Below are positions 8,229-16,113 of a stretch of 64,000 bases of DNA, one piece after another; positions within the stretch are counted from its first letter, which is position 1; each line of letters begins with the position of its first letter. The notes under the pieces were generated by a model. It did not search any database and was not told the DNA's origin. It worked only from the letters and a program-made list of their open reading frames with translations. Both the position numbers and the translations under genes were made by a program. Source of the stretch: an uncultured Prevotellaceae bacterium (GTDB lineage: Bacteria; Bacteroidota; Bacteroidia; Bacteroidales; Bacteroidaceae); assembly GCA_946410305.1 (NCBI GenBank), contig CAMJZV010000003.1, positions 1 through 64,000 on the forward strand, given 5' to 3'.

Positions 8229-9143
8229 ATGCATAAAGCAGGATTCGTAAATATCGTTGGCAATCCCAATGTAGGTAAAAGTACGCTCATGAACCAGTTG
8301 GTTGGTGAGCGTATTTCGATTGCTACGTTCAAGGCGCAGACAACGCGCCACCGCATCATGGGTATCGTCAATACCGACGATATGCAGATTGTGTTTTCTG
8401 ATACCCCAGGTGTGCTGAAGCCCAATTACAAGTTGCAGGAGTCGATGCTGGCCTTCTCGGAGTCAGCCCTTCAGGATGCTGATGTGTTGCTCTACGTCAC
8501 GGATGTCGTAGAGACTCCCGAAAAGAACATGGAGTTCTTGGAGAAGGTGCAGAAAATGACGATTCCTGTGCTGTTGCTCATCAACAAGATTGACGAGCTT
8601 CAGGGGCAAGGAGCAGGGAGCAAAGAGCAAAACCCTCAACAATTGCTTAATACGATTGTTGAGAAGTGGCACACATTGCTGCCCAATGGAGAGATACTAC
8701 CTATTTCTGCAAAGAATAAGTTTGGTGTCGACATGCTGCTGAAGCGCATCAAGGAACTCCTTCCTGATTCGCCACCATTCTTCGACAAAGACCAGCTGAC
8801 AGACAAACCAGCCCGCTTCTTTGTCAGCGAGATCATTCGTGAGAAGATTCTGCTCTACTACGACAAGGAGATACCCTACTCAGTGGAGGTACGTGTGGAG
8901 CGCTTTAAGGAGACAGAAAAGAACATACATATCAATGCCATCATCTATGTGGAGCGCGACTCCCAGAAAGGCATTATCATTGGACATCAGGGCATGGCAC
9001 TGAAGAAAGTATCTACCGAGGCACGTAAGGCGCTGGAGAAGTTCTTCGACAAGCCCATCTTCCTGGAGACCTTTGTGAAGGTCGACAAGGACTGGCGCAG
9101 CTCAGACAAGGAGCTGAATATTTTTGGATATAATCTGGATTAA
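8229..9143 (+). CDS. era: GTPase Era, 16S rRNA-binding 30S maturation factor
   Basis: 304 aa. G1 GNPNVGKST (11-19), G3 DTPG (58-61), G4 NKID (119-122), then a C-terminal KH RNA-binding domain (KGIIIGHQGMALKK). Acts late in 30S assembly. Start set at ATG 8229 rather than the in-frame GTG at 8211, which lies in the heptamer array. Just after G4 a Gln/Gly/Ser-rich stretch (about residues 126-136) looks inserted; its DNA is a GGGGCAA/GGAGCAA repeat like the intergenic one at 27543. der follows 50 bases later. Confidence 0.96.
   Translation: MHKAGFVNIVGNPNVGKSTLMNQLVGERISIATFKAQTTRHRIMGIVNTDDMQIVFSDTPGVLKPNYKLQESMLAFSESALQDADVLLYVTDVVETPEKNMEFLEKVQKMTIPVLLLINKIDELQGQGAGSKEQNPQQLLNTIVEKWHTLLPNGEILPISAKNKFGVDMLLKRIKELLPDSPPFFDKDQLTDKPARFFVSEIIREKILLYYDKEIPYSVEVRVERFKETEKNIHINAIIYVERDSQKGIIIGHQGMALKKVSTEARKALEKFFDKPIFLETFVKVDKDWRSSDKELNIFGYNLD
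8601..8633 (+). repeat. GGAGCAA-type heptamer array inside era
   Basis: Bases 8601-8633 consist of GGGGCAA, GGAGCAG, GGAGCAA and AGAGCAA-type units, in frame, encoding a short insert after the NKID motif. The same words form the inverted pair at 27543-27670. Confidence 0.75.
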
Positions 9144-9193
9144 CTAGGAGACCTAGTGAAACAGGAAATACTAGCAATTAAAAACTAGAGAGA

Positions 9194-10507
9194 ATGGGAA
9201 ACTTAGTAGCGATAGTAGGACGCCCGAATGTAGGCAAGTCCACCTTGTTTAACCGACTGACCAACAGTCGCCGAGCCATCGTGAGCGACGAGGCAGGTAC
9301 CACACGCGACCGCCAGTATGGCAAGTGCGAGTGGAATGGCCGTGAGTTCTCGGTAGTAGATACTGGCGGTTGGGTGGTCAACAGTGACGACATCTTCGAG
9401 GAGGAGATTCGTAAGCAAGTGATTGTGGCCACTGAAGAGGCCGACCTGGTGCTGTTCCTGGTAGATATCAAGAACGGTCTGACCGACCTTGACCAGGATG
9501 TTGCCCTCATCCTGCGCCGTTCTAAGTTGCCTGTCGTGCTCGTTGCCAACAAGGCTGACGACGGAAAGGACTTGTATGGACAGTATGAGTTCTATAAGCT
9601 CGGACTGGGCGACCCGTTCTGTGTCAGCGCTGCTACCGGTTCTGGTACTGGCGACCTGCTGGACCATGTGTTGTCTAAACTCAAATCTGATGAGGCCGAT
9701 GACATCGAGGACAACGTGCCCCGCTTTGCCGTCGTTGGACGCCCCAATGCTGGTAAGTCGAGCATCATCAATGCCTTCATCGGTGAGGATCGCAATATCG
9801 TGACTGATATTGCCGGTACTACCCGCGACTCTATTTATACCAAATACGACAAGTTCGGCTTCGACTTCTATCTGGTCGACACCGCAGGTATCCGTCGTAA
9901 GAATAAGGTGACAGAGGACCTTGAGTTCTACAGCGTGATGCGCTCCATCCGTGCCATCGAGAACAGTGACGTCTGCATCCTGATGATTGACGCCACACGA
10001 GGCATCGAGGCACAGGATATGAACATCTTCCAGCTCATCCAGAAGAACAACAAGTCGCTGGTGGTTGTTGTCAACAAGTGGGACTTGGTAGAGGACAAGT
10101 CGCAGGAGGCTATCAAGACCTTCGAGACGGCTATCCGCAACCGCATGGCTCCATTTGTGGATTTCCCCATCATCTTCGCCTCTGCTGTTACCAAGCAGCG
10201 CATTTTCAAGGTGCTGGAGACAGCCAAGCAGGTGTATCTGAACCGTACCATCAAGATTGGTACGTCGAAGCTTAACGAGGTGATGCTGCCACTCATCGAG
10301 CAGACACCGCCACCCTCAATCAAGGGTAAGTACATCAAGATCAAATATGTTTCGCAGGTGCCTGACACACAGATTCCGACCTTTGTGTTCTATGCCAACC
10401 TGCCACAGTATATCAAAGAGCCCTATCGCCGCTTCCTGGAGAATAAGATGCGCGACAACTGGACTCTGACAGGAACCCCCATCAACGTGTTTATCCGTCA
10501 GAAATAA
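9194..10507 (+). CDS. der: Double-GTPase ribosome assembly factor Der (EngA)
   Basis: 437 aa, normal length. Two tandem G domains: GRPNVGKST at 9-17 and GRPNAGKSS at 182-190, each with DTGG/DTAG (G3) and NKAD/NKWD (G4), then the KH-like C-terminal domain ([15 protein letters not shown]). Needed for 50S assembly. It follows era, so two ribosome-assembly GTPases are adjacent. The TAA stop overlaps by one base the ATG of the following lipoprotein gene. Confidence 0.97.
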   Translation: MGNLVAIVGRPNVGKSTLFNRLTNSRRAIVSDEAGTTRDRQYGKCEWNGREFSVVDTGGWVVNSDDIFEEEIRKQVIVATEEADLVLFLVDIKNGLTDLDQDVALILRRSKLPVVLVANKADDGKDLYGQYEFYKLGLGDPFCVSAATGSGTGDLLDHVLSKLKSDEADDIEDNVPRFAVVGRPNAGKSSIINAFIGEDRNIVTDIAGTTRDSIYTKYDKFGFDFYLVDTAGIRRKNKVTEDLEFYSVMRSIRAIENSDVCILMIDATRGIEAQDMNIFQLIQKNNKSLVVVVNKWDLVEDKSQEAIKTFETAIRNRMAPFVDFPIIFASAVTKQRIFKVLETAKQVYLNRTIKIGTSKLNEVMLPLIEQTPPPSIKGKYIKIKYVSQVPDTQIPTFVFYANLPQYIKEPYRRFLENKMRDNWTLTGTPINVFIRQK

Positions 10508-10908
10508 TGGTGAGACGCTGGTTTGTTATAGGTCTTATGGGGCTAATAGGTCTAATGGGCTGTTCTGAGGAACTGACGCCAGAGCAGCAGGCAGCCGAGG
10601 CTGCCCAGAGCTATTACCAGCGTCTGCTGGATGGCTATCCTGATGGCTTCCTCGTAGGCAAAGCCAACTACGACCAGTATCCTTCTGACTACCGTCAGCA
10701 GCTGGTTAAGGCCAATGAGCTGTTTATGGAGGATATGAAGCAGAAACACAATGGACTGCGTGCTGTCGCCGTATCGCCCAATGTGGGGCGTGTCGATACT
10801 ACGCTCCATGTGGTCTATACCTTCCTGCTACTGTCTTATGGTGATTCCACGCAAGAGGAGGTCACCGTGCCCATGGTGCAGGTTGATGGCGAATGGAAGA
10901 TGAAATAG
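10507..10908 (+). CDS. Small lipoprotein, probably cotranscribed with der
   Basis: 133 aa. Signal peptide [22 protein letters not shown] with lipobox LMGC (C19). The mature 114 residues form a single small domain with a conserved-looking DGYPDGFLVGKANYDQ segment and strands ending VPMVQVDGEWKMK, reminiscent of DUF4878/NTF2-like lipoproteins; family not certain. The start overlaps the der stop. The hydrophobic core of the signal peptide is encoded by four 9-mers. Confidence 0.8.
   Translation: MVRRWFVIGLMGLIGLMGCSEELTPEQQAAEAAQSYYQRLLDGYPDGFLVGKANYDQYPSDYRQQLVKANELFMEDMKQKHNGLRAVAVSPNVGRVDTTLHVVYTFLLLSYGDSTQEEVTVPMVQVDGEWKMK
10528..10563 (+). repeat. 9-mer tandem array encoding a signal peptide core
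   Basis: ATAGGTCTT, ATGGGGCTA, ATAGGTCTA, ATGGGCTGT. As 9 is a multiple of three, it encodes an alternating I/M-G-L tripeptide repeat that forms the hydrophobic core of the lipoprotein signal. Same AGGTCTAATGG words as the inverted repeat at 1143-1173. Confidence 0.8.
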
Positions 10909-10923
10909 CGGGCTGAAGCCCTA

Positions 10924-10965
10924 GTGAATAGTGAATAACGAATAGTGAATAACGAAAAGTTAATA
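10924..10965 (+). repeat. Heptamer array upstream of alaS
   Basis: GTGAATA, GTGAATA, ACGAATA, GTGAATA, ACGAAAA, GTTAATA: six consecutive heptamers ending 11 bases before the alaS ATG. No clear TAnnTTTG box in the 68-base gap. Confidence 0.85.
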
Positions 10966-10976
10966 ATAATAACAAA

Positions 10977-13640
10977 ATGATGACAGCTAACGAGATTCGT
11001 GACTCTTTCAAGAAATTCTTCGAGTCTAAGCAACACGCCATCGTGCCCTCAGCACCGATGGTTATCAAGGACGACCCCACGCTGATGTTCACCAACGCGG
11101 GAATGAACCAGTGGAAAGATATTATATTAGGTACGCGCGACCCAGAGCCACGACGTCGTGCCGATACACAGAAGTGTCTGCGCGTCAGCGGTAAGCACAA
11201 CGACCTGGAAGAGGTAGGTCACGACACCTACCACCACACCATGTTCGAGATGCTCGGCAACTGGTCGTTTGGCGACTACTTCAAAGAGGGTGCCATCGAT
11301 ATGGCGTGGGAGTATCTGGTTGACGTATTGAAGCTGAATCCTGCTGACCTCTATGTTACCGTCTTTGAGGGTTCTCCTGAGGAAAACATCCCTCGCGACG
11401 ACGAGGCTGCTAAATATTGGGCTAAGCACGTGCCCGAAGACCATATCATCAATGGTAACAAGCACGACAACTTCTGGGAGATGGGCGATACGGGCCCCTG
11501 CGGTCCCTGCTCTGAGATTCACGTCGACTCTCGCACTCCTGAGCAAAAAGCTGCCAGTGGTAAGACCGGTCGTGAACTCGTCAATCAGGACGATCCACAG
11601 GTCATCGAAATCTGGAACCTTGTGTTCATGCAGTTCAACCGCAAGGCTGACGGTTCTCTGGAGAAGCTGTCGATGAATGTCATCGATACCGGTATGGGTT
11701 TTGAGCGTCTCGTTCGCATGATGCAGGGCAAGCACTCCAACTACGATACCGATGTCTTCCAGCCAATCATCAAGGCTGAGCAGGATATTACAGGGCTGAA
11801 GTACTTCACTTTTGAGGAAGAAACTGAGACTCCTATTAGCAAGGAACAGGATGATATCAATGTCGCTATGCGCGTCTGTGCCGACCACCTGCGTGCTGTA
11901 TCGTTCTCTATTGCTGATGGTCAGTTGCCCAGCAATGCTAAGGCAGGTTACGTTATCCGTCGTATTCTGCGTCGTGCCGTACGTTATGCCTATACCTTCC
12001 TCGGACAGAAGGAGGGATTCCTCTACAAGCTCGTACCTACATTGGTTCATGAGATGGGCGACGCCTTCCCTGAGTTGAAAGCTCAGCAACAGTTGATTAC
12101 CAAGGTCATCAAGGAGGAGGAAGACAGCTTCCTGCGCACTCTTGATAAGGGTATCTCAATGCTCGACAAGGCTATGGAGGAACTGAAGGCACAGGGCAAG
12201 AACCAGCTGGATGGTGTTCAGGCTTTCCGTCTGTTCGATACCTACGGCTTTCCCCTCGACCTGACAGAGCTTATCTGTCGTGAGAACGGCTTCACCGTTG
12301 ACGAGGAGCAGTTTAATGTAGAGATGCAGAAGCAAAAGGAGCGTGCCCGTAATGCCGCAGCTGTTGAGAACAGTGACTGGACAGAGTTGCAGCCTGGTGA
12401 GCAGCAGTTCGTAGGCTACGACTATACCGAATACAACTGTCACATCCTGCGCTACCGTAAGGTGACTCAGAAGAAAAACGAGTTCTATGAGTTGGTACTT
12501 GATGCTACTCCTTTCTATGGTGAGATGGGTGGTCAGGTAGGTGACTGTGGTGTACTCGTCAACGAGGACGAGACCATCGACATCATCGATACCAAGCGTG
12601 AGAACAACCAGAGCGTACATATCGTCAAGCAGCTGCCCAAGAACCCTGCCGCAGAGTTCATGGCATGCGTAGATACCGACAAGCGTAATGCCTCTGCTGC
12701 CAACCATACCGCTACCCACCTGCTTGACTATGCCCTGAAGCAGATTCTGGGCGACCACGTAGAGCAGAAGGGTTCGTTTGTCAGCCCCGACACGTTGCGC
12801 TTCGACTTCTCACACTTCGAAAAGGTCAGCGACGAGCAGCTGCGCGAGGTAGAGCGCATGGTCAACGACATGATTCGTCAGGATATCCATATTGACGAGC
12901 ATCGTGACGTACCATTCGACGAGGCTAAGAAACTGGGTGCTATCGCCCTGTTTGGTGAGAAGTATGGCGACAAGGTGCGTGTGGTTCGCTTCGGACCCAG
13001 CTGTGAGTTCTGTGGTGGTATCCACGCCAGCTCAACAGGTCGCATCGGTTTCTTCAAGATTATCTCTGAGAGCAGCGTTGCCGCTGGTATTCGCCGTATC
13101 GAGGCCAAGACCGGTAAGGAGTGTGAAGAGTTGCTGTATCAGACAGAGGATATCCTGAAGGCTGTGAAGGCATTCTTCAACAATGCCAAGGACCTGCAGG
13201 GGGTTATCAAGAAGTATATCGAGGAGCACGACAGCATGAAGAAGGAGATTGAAGGCTTCCAGGCTCAGGCCGTAGAGCGTGCTGCCAAGACACTCGTCGA
13301 GAAGGCTCGCGAGGTCAATGGCGTCAAGGTGGTTACCAGCGTCATTCCTATGTCGCCTGCTGCTGCCAAGGACCTTGCCTTCAAGATTCGTGCTGCTGTC
13401 GAGGGTTCACTGCTCTGCGTGCTGGGTACTCACGACAACAACAAGCCACAGCTCTCTATCATGATGAGTGACGATATGGTTAGCGACCACGGACTGAATG
13501 CTGGTCAGATGGTTCGCGAGGCCGCCAAGCTCATCCAGGGTGGTGGTGGTGGTCAGCCTCACTTCGCACAGGCTGGCGGTAAGAATGTCGACGGACTCTC
13601 TGCTGCCGTTGACAAAGTCATTGAATTGGCAAATCTCTAA
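10977..13640 (+). CDS. alaS: Alanyl-tRNA synthetase
   Basis: 887 aa, typical. N-terminal class II catalytic core ([31 protein letters not shown]), tRNA-recognition domain, then the editing domain with zinc-site residues H577 and H581 (NHTATH), C679 and H683 (CGGIH), and a C-terminal DHHA1/C-Ala region ending [18 protein letters not shown]. Charges tRNA-Ala and clears mischarged Ser/Gly. Start ATGATG; the second ATG (10980) is equally possible. Ends at a strong shared terminator. Confidence 0.98.
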   Translation: MMTANEIRDSFKKFFESKQHAIVPSAPMVIKDDPTLMFTNAGMNQWKDIILGTRDPEPRRRADTQKCLRVSGKHNDLEEVGHDTYHHTMFEMLGNWSFGDYFKEGAIDMAWEYLVDVLKLNPADLYVTVFEGSPEENIPRDDEAAKYWAKHVPEDHIINGNKHDNFWEMGDTGPCGPCSEIHVDSRTPEQKAASGKTGRELVNQDDPQVIEIWNLVFMQFNRKADGSLEKLSMNVIDTGMGFERLVRMMQGKHSNYDTDVFQPIIKAEQDITGLKYFTFEEETETPISKEQDDINVAMRVCADHLRAVSFSIADGQLPSNAKAGYVIRRILRRAVRYAYTFLGQKEGFLYKLVPTLVHEMGDAFPELKAQQQLITKVIKEEEDSFLRTLDKGISMLDKAMEELKAQGKNQLDGVQAFRLFDTYGFPLDLTELICRENGFTVDEEQFNVEMQKQKERARNAAAVENSDWTELQPGEQQFVGYDYTEYNCHILRYRKVTQKKNEFYELVLDATPFYGEMGGQVGDCGVLVNEDETIDIIDTKRENNQSVHIVKQLPKNPAAEFMACVDTDKRNASAANHTATHLLDYALKQILGDHVEQKGSFVSPDTLRFDFSHFEKVSDEQLREVERMVNDMIRQDIHIDEHRDVPFDEAKKLGAIALFGEKYGDKVRVVRFGPSCEFCGGIHASSTGRIGFFKIISESSVAAGIRRIEAKTGKECEELLYQTEDILKAVKAFFNNAKDLQGVIKKYIEEHDSMKKEIEGFQAQAVERAAKTLVEKAREVNGVKVVTSVIPMSPAAAKDLAFKIRAAVEGSLLCVLGTHDNNKPQLSIMMSDDMVSDHGLNAGQMVREAAKLIQGGGGGQPHFAQAGGKNVDGLSAAVDKVIELANL

Positions 13641-13649
13641 ATCCTATAA

Positions 13650-13681
13650 AATAAGTGGTGCTCGTTAGGGCACCACTTATT
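13650..13681. terminator. Bidirectional terminator between alaS and purN
   Basis: Perfect 12-bp stem (AATAAGTGGTGC at 13650-13661, complement at 13670-13681) with an 8-base loop. A- and T-rich flanks on both sides can serve both converging genes. Confidence 0.85.
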
Positions 13682-13686
13682 GTTTG

Positions 13687-14259
13687 TTAGAATATCTCGT
13701 TGATTACCTGCTCGACGATGCGAGGGAAATGCTCCATCTCCAGCAGGTGTTCTTTTGCTGCAATGTCGTCAGCGGTATCTTCAGGTGACAGTGCCACACG
13801 GTACTGCGCAATGATCTCGCCAGAGTCGCAGACGGGAGTCACATAGTGTACCGTCATACCCGTCTCTGTCTCGCCAGCAGCCTTCACGGCCTCATGCACA
13901 TGGTGGCCCCACATGCCCTTACCACCATATTTGGGCAATAGGGCAGGGTGGATGTTGATGATTTTGCGGGGGAAGGCGTCGACCAGGAAGTTGGGCACCA
14001 GAGGCAGGAATCCTGCCAGCACGATAAACTGGATGTCGTACTTCTGGAGCAGCGGCATCATCACCTGTGGGTCGTTCAACTCCGGCTTGGGTGCAACAGC
14101 TGTCGGCACACCCAGCTTCTCAGCCCTTACCAGTGCATAGGCATCGGCTTTGTTGCTGACTACAAGGGCACAGTTGACACGCTCCGAATCCTTGAAGTAA
14201 CGTATCAGGTTCTCACAATTCGTGCCGCTTCCAGACACAAAGATGGCGATATTTATCAT
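13687..14259 (-). CDS. purN: Phosphoribosylglycinamide formyltransferase
   Basis: 190 aa, normal for PurN. Transfers formyl from 10-formyl-THF to GAR in purine synthesis. GSGTNCENLI near the N-terminus binds phosphate; the NIHPALLPKYGGKGMWGHHVHEAV block holds the catalytic Asn-His pair; TGMTVHYVTPVCDSG has the third catalytic residue (Asp). It starts 5 bases after the mutY stop, so it is the last gene of a minus-strand operon with mutY and the 225-aa protein. Confidence 0.97.
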   Translation of the reverse strand: MINIAIFVSGSGTNCENLIRYFKDSERVNCALVVSNKADAYALVRAEKLGVPTAVAPKPELNDPQVMMPLLQKYDIQFIVLAGFLPLVPNFLVDAFPRKIINIHPALLPKYGGKGMWGHHVHEAVKAAGETETGMTVHYVTPVCDSGEIIAQYRVALSPEDTADDIAAKEHLLEMEHFPRIVEQVINEIF

Positions 14260-14264
14260 ATTCG

Positions 14265-15245
14265 TTAAGTGTTTAGAGTTTCTAACAATATCTCAATGAG
14301 GCGTGGCACTCCATAGTTGCCAACCTCTTCTTCCTTTATCCAGAAATAGTCGTCAGGCAGTTGCGGACGCTCCTCTACCTCCCACAGCCAAAAGTCGGCA
14401 TAGAGGATGCGGTGGGTCAGCACATGCTTGACTCTTTGGCGCAGCAAAACGGCGCCACACGGAATGTCTTCCGTTAGCCACGACTCGTAGAGTCCCTGCC
14501 AGATGTCGCCTGCAGGACGGCGATGGATGGCCGTATATCCGTTACACCTAATATATATATAAGTCAGCTGGCGCTCCTTGACCTTCAATGTGCGCTGCTT
14601 GACTGGTAGCTCGTCGATGCGGCCCTCGCGCAGAGCGACGCAACTCTCTGCCAATGGGCACGATGGGCAATTGGGGCTTGATGGGGTGCATTGGGTAGCT
14701 CCAAAGTCCATCATGGCCTGGTTGAAGGCTGAGGCCTGTGCTAGAGGCAATAGCGACTGGGCCAGTGCCGTAAACTCTTTCTTGCCTTCAGTGGTATTGA
14801 TGGGTGTGGTGATGCCGTAGTGACGGGAGAGCACGCGATAGACGTTGCCGTCGACCACCGCTGCAGGCAGGTTGAAGGCTATGCTACCAATGGCTGCTGC
14901 CGTGTAGTCGCCCACCCCCTTGAGCGCTTTGATGCCCTCTAATGTAGTGGGGAAACCGCCACGCTCAACGATTTGCTGGGCTGCTGTGTGCAGGTTGCGG
15001 GCACGACTGTAGTAGCCTAAACCCTGCCATTCGCGCAGTACCTCGTCCTCTGTGGCATTGGCCAGTGCCTCTATCGTTGGCCAGCGCTTCATGAAACGCT
15101 CCCAGTAGGGGCGCCCTTGCTCGATGCGCGTCTGTTGCAAGATGATTTCCGACAACCAGATGGCATACGGATCACACGTCTCACGCCACGGCAGCGCCCG
15201 ACCGTTCTCCTTAAACCATTCCAGTATCGTCGTTGTAAAACTCAT
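14265..15245 (-). CDS. mutY: A/G-specific adenine DNA glycosylase
   Basis: 326 aa. Removes adenine opposite 8-oxoguanine. HhH-GPD fold with E33 (LSEIILQQT), helix-hairpin-helix LKGVGDYTAAAIGS with catalytic D113, and the 4Fe-4S loop C186-x6-C193-x2-C196-x5-C202. The C-terminal NUDIX-like 8-oxoG reader (residues about 225-320) is present but short. ATG at 15245 overlaps the stop of the upstream gene as ATGA. The cluster-loop DNA (14660-14700) is built of near-repetitive CCCAT/CCCAA words. Confidence 0.95.
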   Translation of the reverse strand: MSFTTTILEWFKENGRALPWRETCDPYAIWLSEIILQQTRIEQGRPYWERFMKRWPTIEALANATEDEVLREWQGLGYYSRARNLHTAAQQIVERGGFPTTLEGIKALKGVGDYTAAAIGSIAFNLPAAVVDGNVYRVLSRHYGITTPINTTEGKKEFTALAQSLLPLAQASAFNQAMMDFGATQCTPSSPNCPSCPLAESCVALREGRIDELPVKQRTLKVKERQLTYIYIRCNGYTAIHRRPAGDIWQGLYESWLTEDIPCGAVLLRQRVKHVLTHRILYADFWLWEVEERPQLPDDYFWIKEEEVGNYGVPRLIEILLETLNT

Positions 15246-15919
15246 TTTTCCTGCACGGCGCGGATGCAATGGCCACTGAAGCGGTTGCTGGACAGGTTGC
15301 CGTTGTGTACTTTTACTTCATCGAGATTAAACTCCAGGCAGATGGCATTCTGGGGGTTGGTTGTATAGAGCGTTGACGTCCAGTAGTAGCCGTAGATGGC
15401 GCGGAACTGTGTGCGGCCATAGAAGCGGAAACCAGTGATGGGCAGGAAGATGGATTTGCCAGTCTTCTTGCTCGTTACCTTATAGCCGTTGACACCATTC
15501 TTCGTTGTCCACTCCCAGGTGCAGTTGCCTGGGTTCGCCAGCTCCTCGCACTCTGCTTCAGTGGGCATGCGCCATTTGCCACCCCAGTTGGCACGGGCAG
15601 CATCGTCGGCAAGGGTCAGCTGAGATTTTCTGTCGTTAACGGAATACTTGATCAGCATCGGAGAATTACCTCTGCTCCAGATGTAAGAGTCCCATGAGTA
15701 GTAGTCCTTGGTCTTGGTCTCGCCCCATGCGTAATAGTCGCCAAAGTCTGTCGACTTCTTGGCTCCCATATTCACGTTAGCCCACTTTACGCTAAGTCCC
15801 ATGTCTACAGCCTCCACGCCATCGGGCGTGTTGTCTTCTGGTTCCGTACCATTCACCTTAGCATTGCCGGCAGTCCAGCAGAGCATAGCGACAAGTGTTG
15901 TCAGAAAAAACTTCTTCAT
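15242..15919 (-). CDS. Secreted Fib_succ_major-like protein
   Basis: 225 aa. Signal peptide MKKFFLTTLVAMLCWTAGNA. The mature part has the pattern of the Fibrobacter succinogenes major paralogous domain: VDMGLSVKWANVNMGA, DFGDYYAWGETKTK, WGGKWRMPTEAECEEL, GYYWTSTL and final GHCIRAVQ. Such proteins are numerous, secreted and of unknown role, probably binding at the cell surface. Single domain here. It has its own promoter, and its stop is coupled to mutY by a 4-base overlap, an odd partner for a DNA-repair gene. Confidence 0.85.
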   Translation of the reverse strand: MKKFFLTTLVAMLCWTAGNAKVNGTEPEDNTPDGVEAVDMGLSVKWANVNMGAKKSTDFGDYYAWGETKTKDYYSWDSYIWSRGNSPMLIKYSVNDRKSQLTLADDAARANWGGKWRMPTEAECEELANPGNCTWEWTTKNGVNGYKVTSKKTGKSIFLPITGFRFYGRTQFRAIYGYYWTSTLYTTNPQNAICLEFNLDEVKVHNGNLSSNRFSGHCIRAVQEK

Positions 15920-15946
15920 AGCAGTATTATTTTATCTTTCGGTTGG

Positions 15947-15954
15947 CAAAGTTA
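15947..15954 (-). promoter_or_regulatory. -7 box for the Fib_succ_major-like gene and mutY-purN
   Basis: Minus strand TAACTTTG, 27 bases before the ATG at 15919. No convincing -33 box. Confidence 0.65.
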
Positions 15955-16051
15955 CTAAGAAAAATGGAAAAAGCCATATTTTTATCATTCTTTTTACCTC
16001 TTGGGAGAAATAATCTCGTCGAAAGACTGTGGCTGTTTCGTCGAAAGAGAG

Positions 16052-16082
16052 TTGGAACATATAGGATAATAGCCTACCTTTG
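16052..16082 (+). promoter_or_regulatory. Promoter of the TonB-linked outer-membrane protein gene
   Basis: TTG at 16052-16054, 20-bp spacer, TACCTTTG at 16075-16082 then CAG. Predicted leader about 25 bases. Divergent from the box at 15947. Confidence 0.85.
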
Positions 16083-16113
16083 CAGCAGAAAAAATAACAA
16101 AAACGAAAAAGAT

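Noticed and set aside
14660..14700. Repeat insertion in the mutY iron-sulphur loop
   Set aside because: The DNA is near-repetitive, but the C-x6-C-x2-C-x5-C spacing is that of normal MutY, so there is no sign of an insert.
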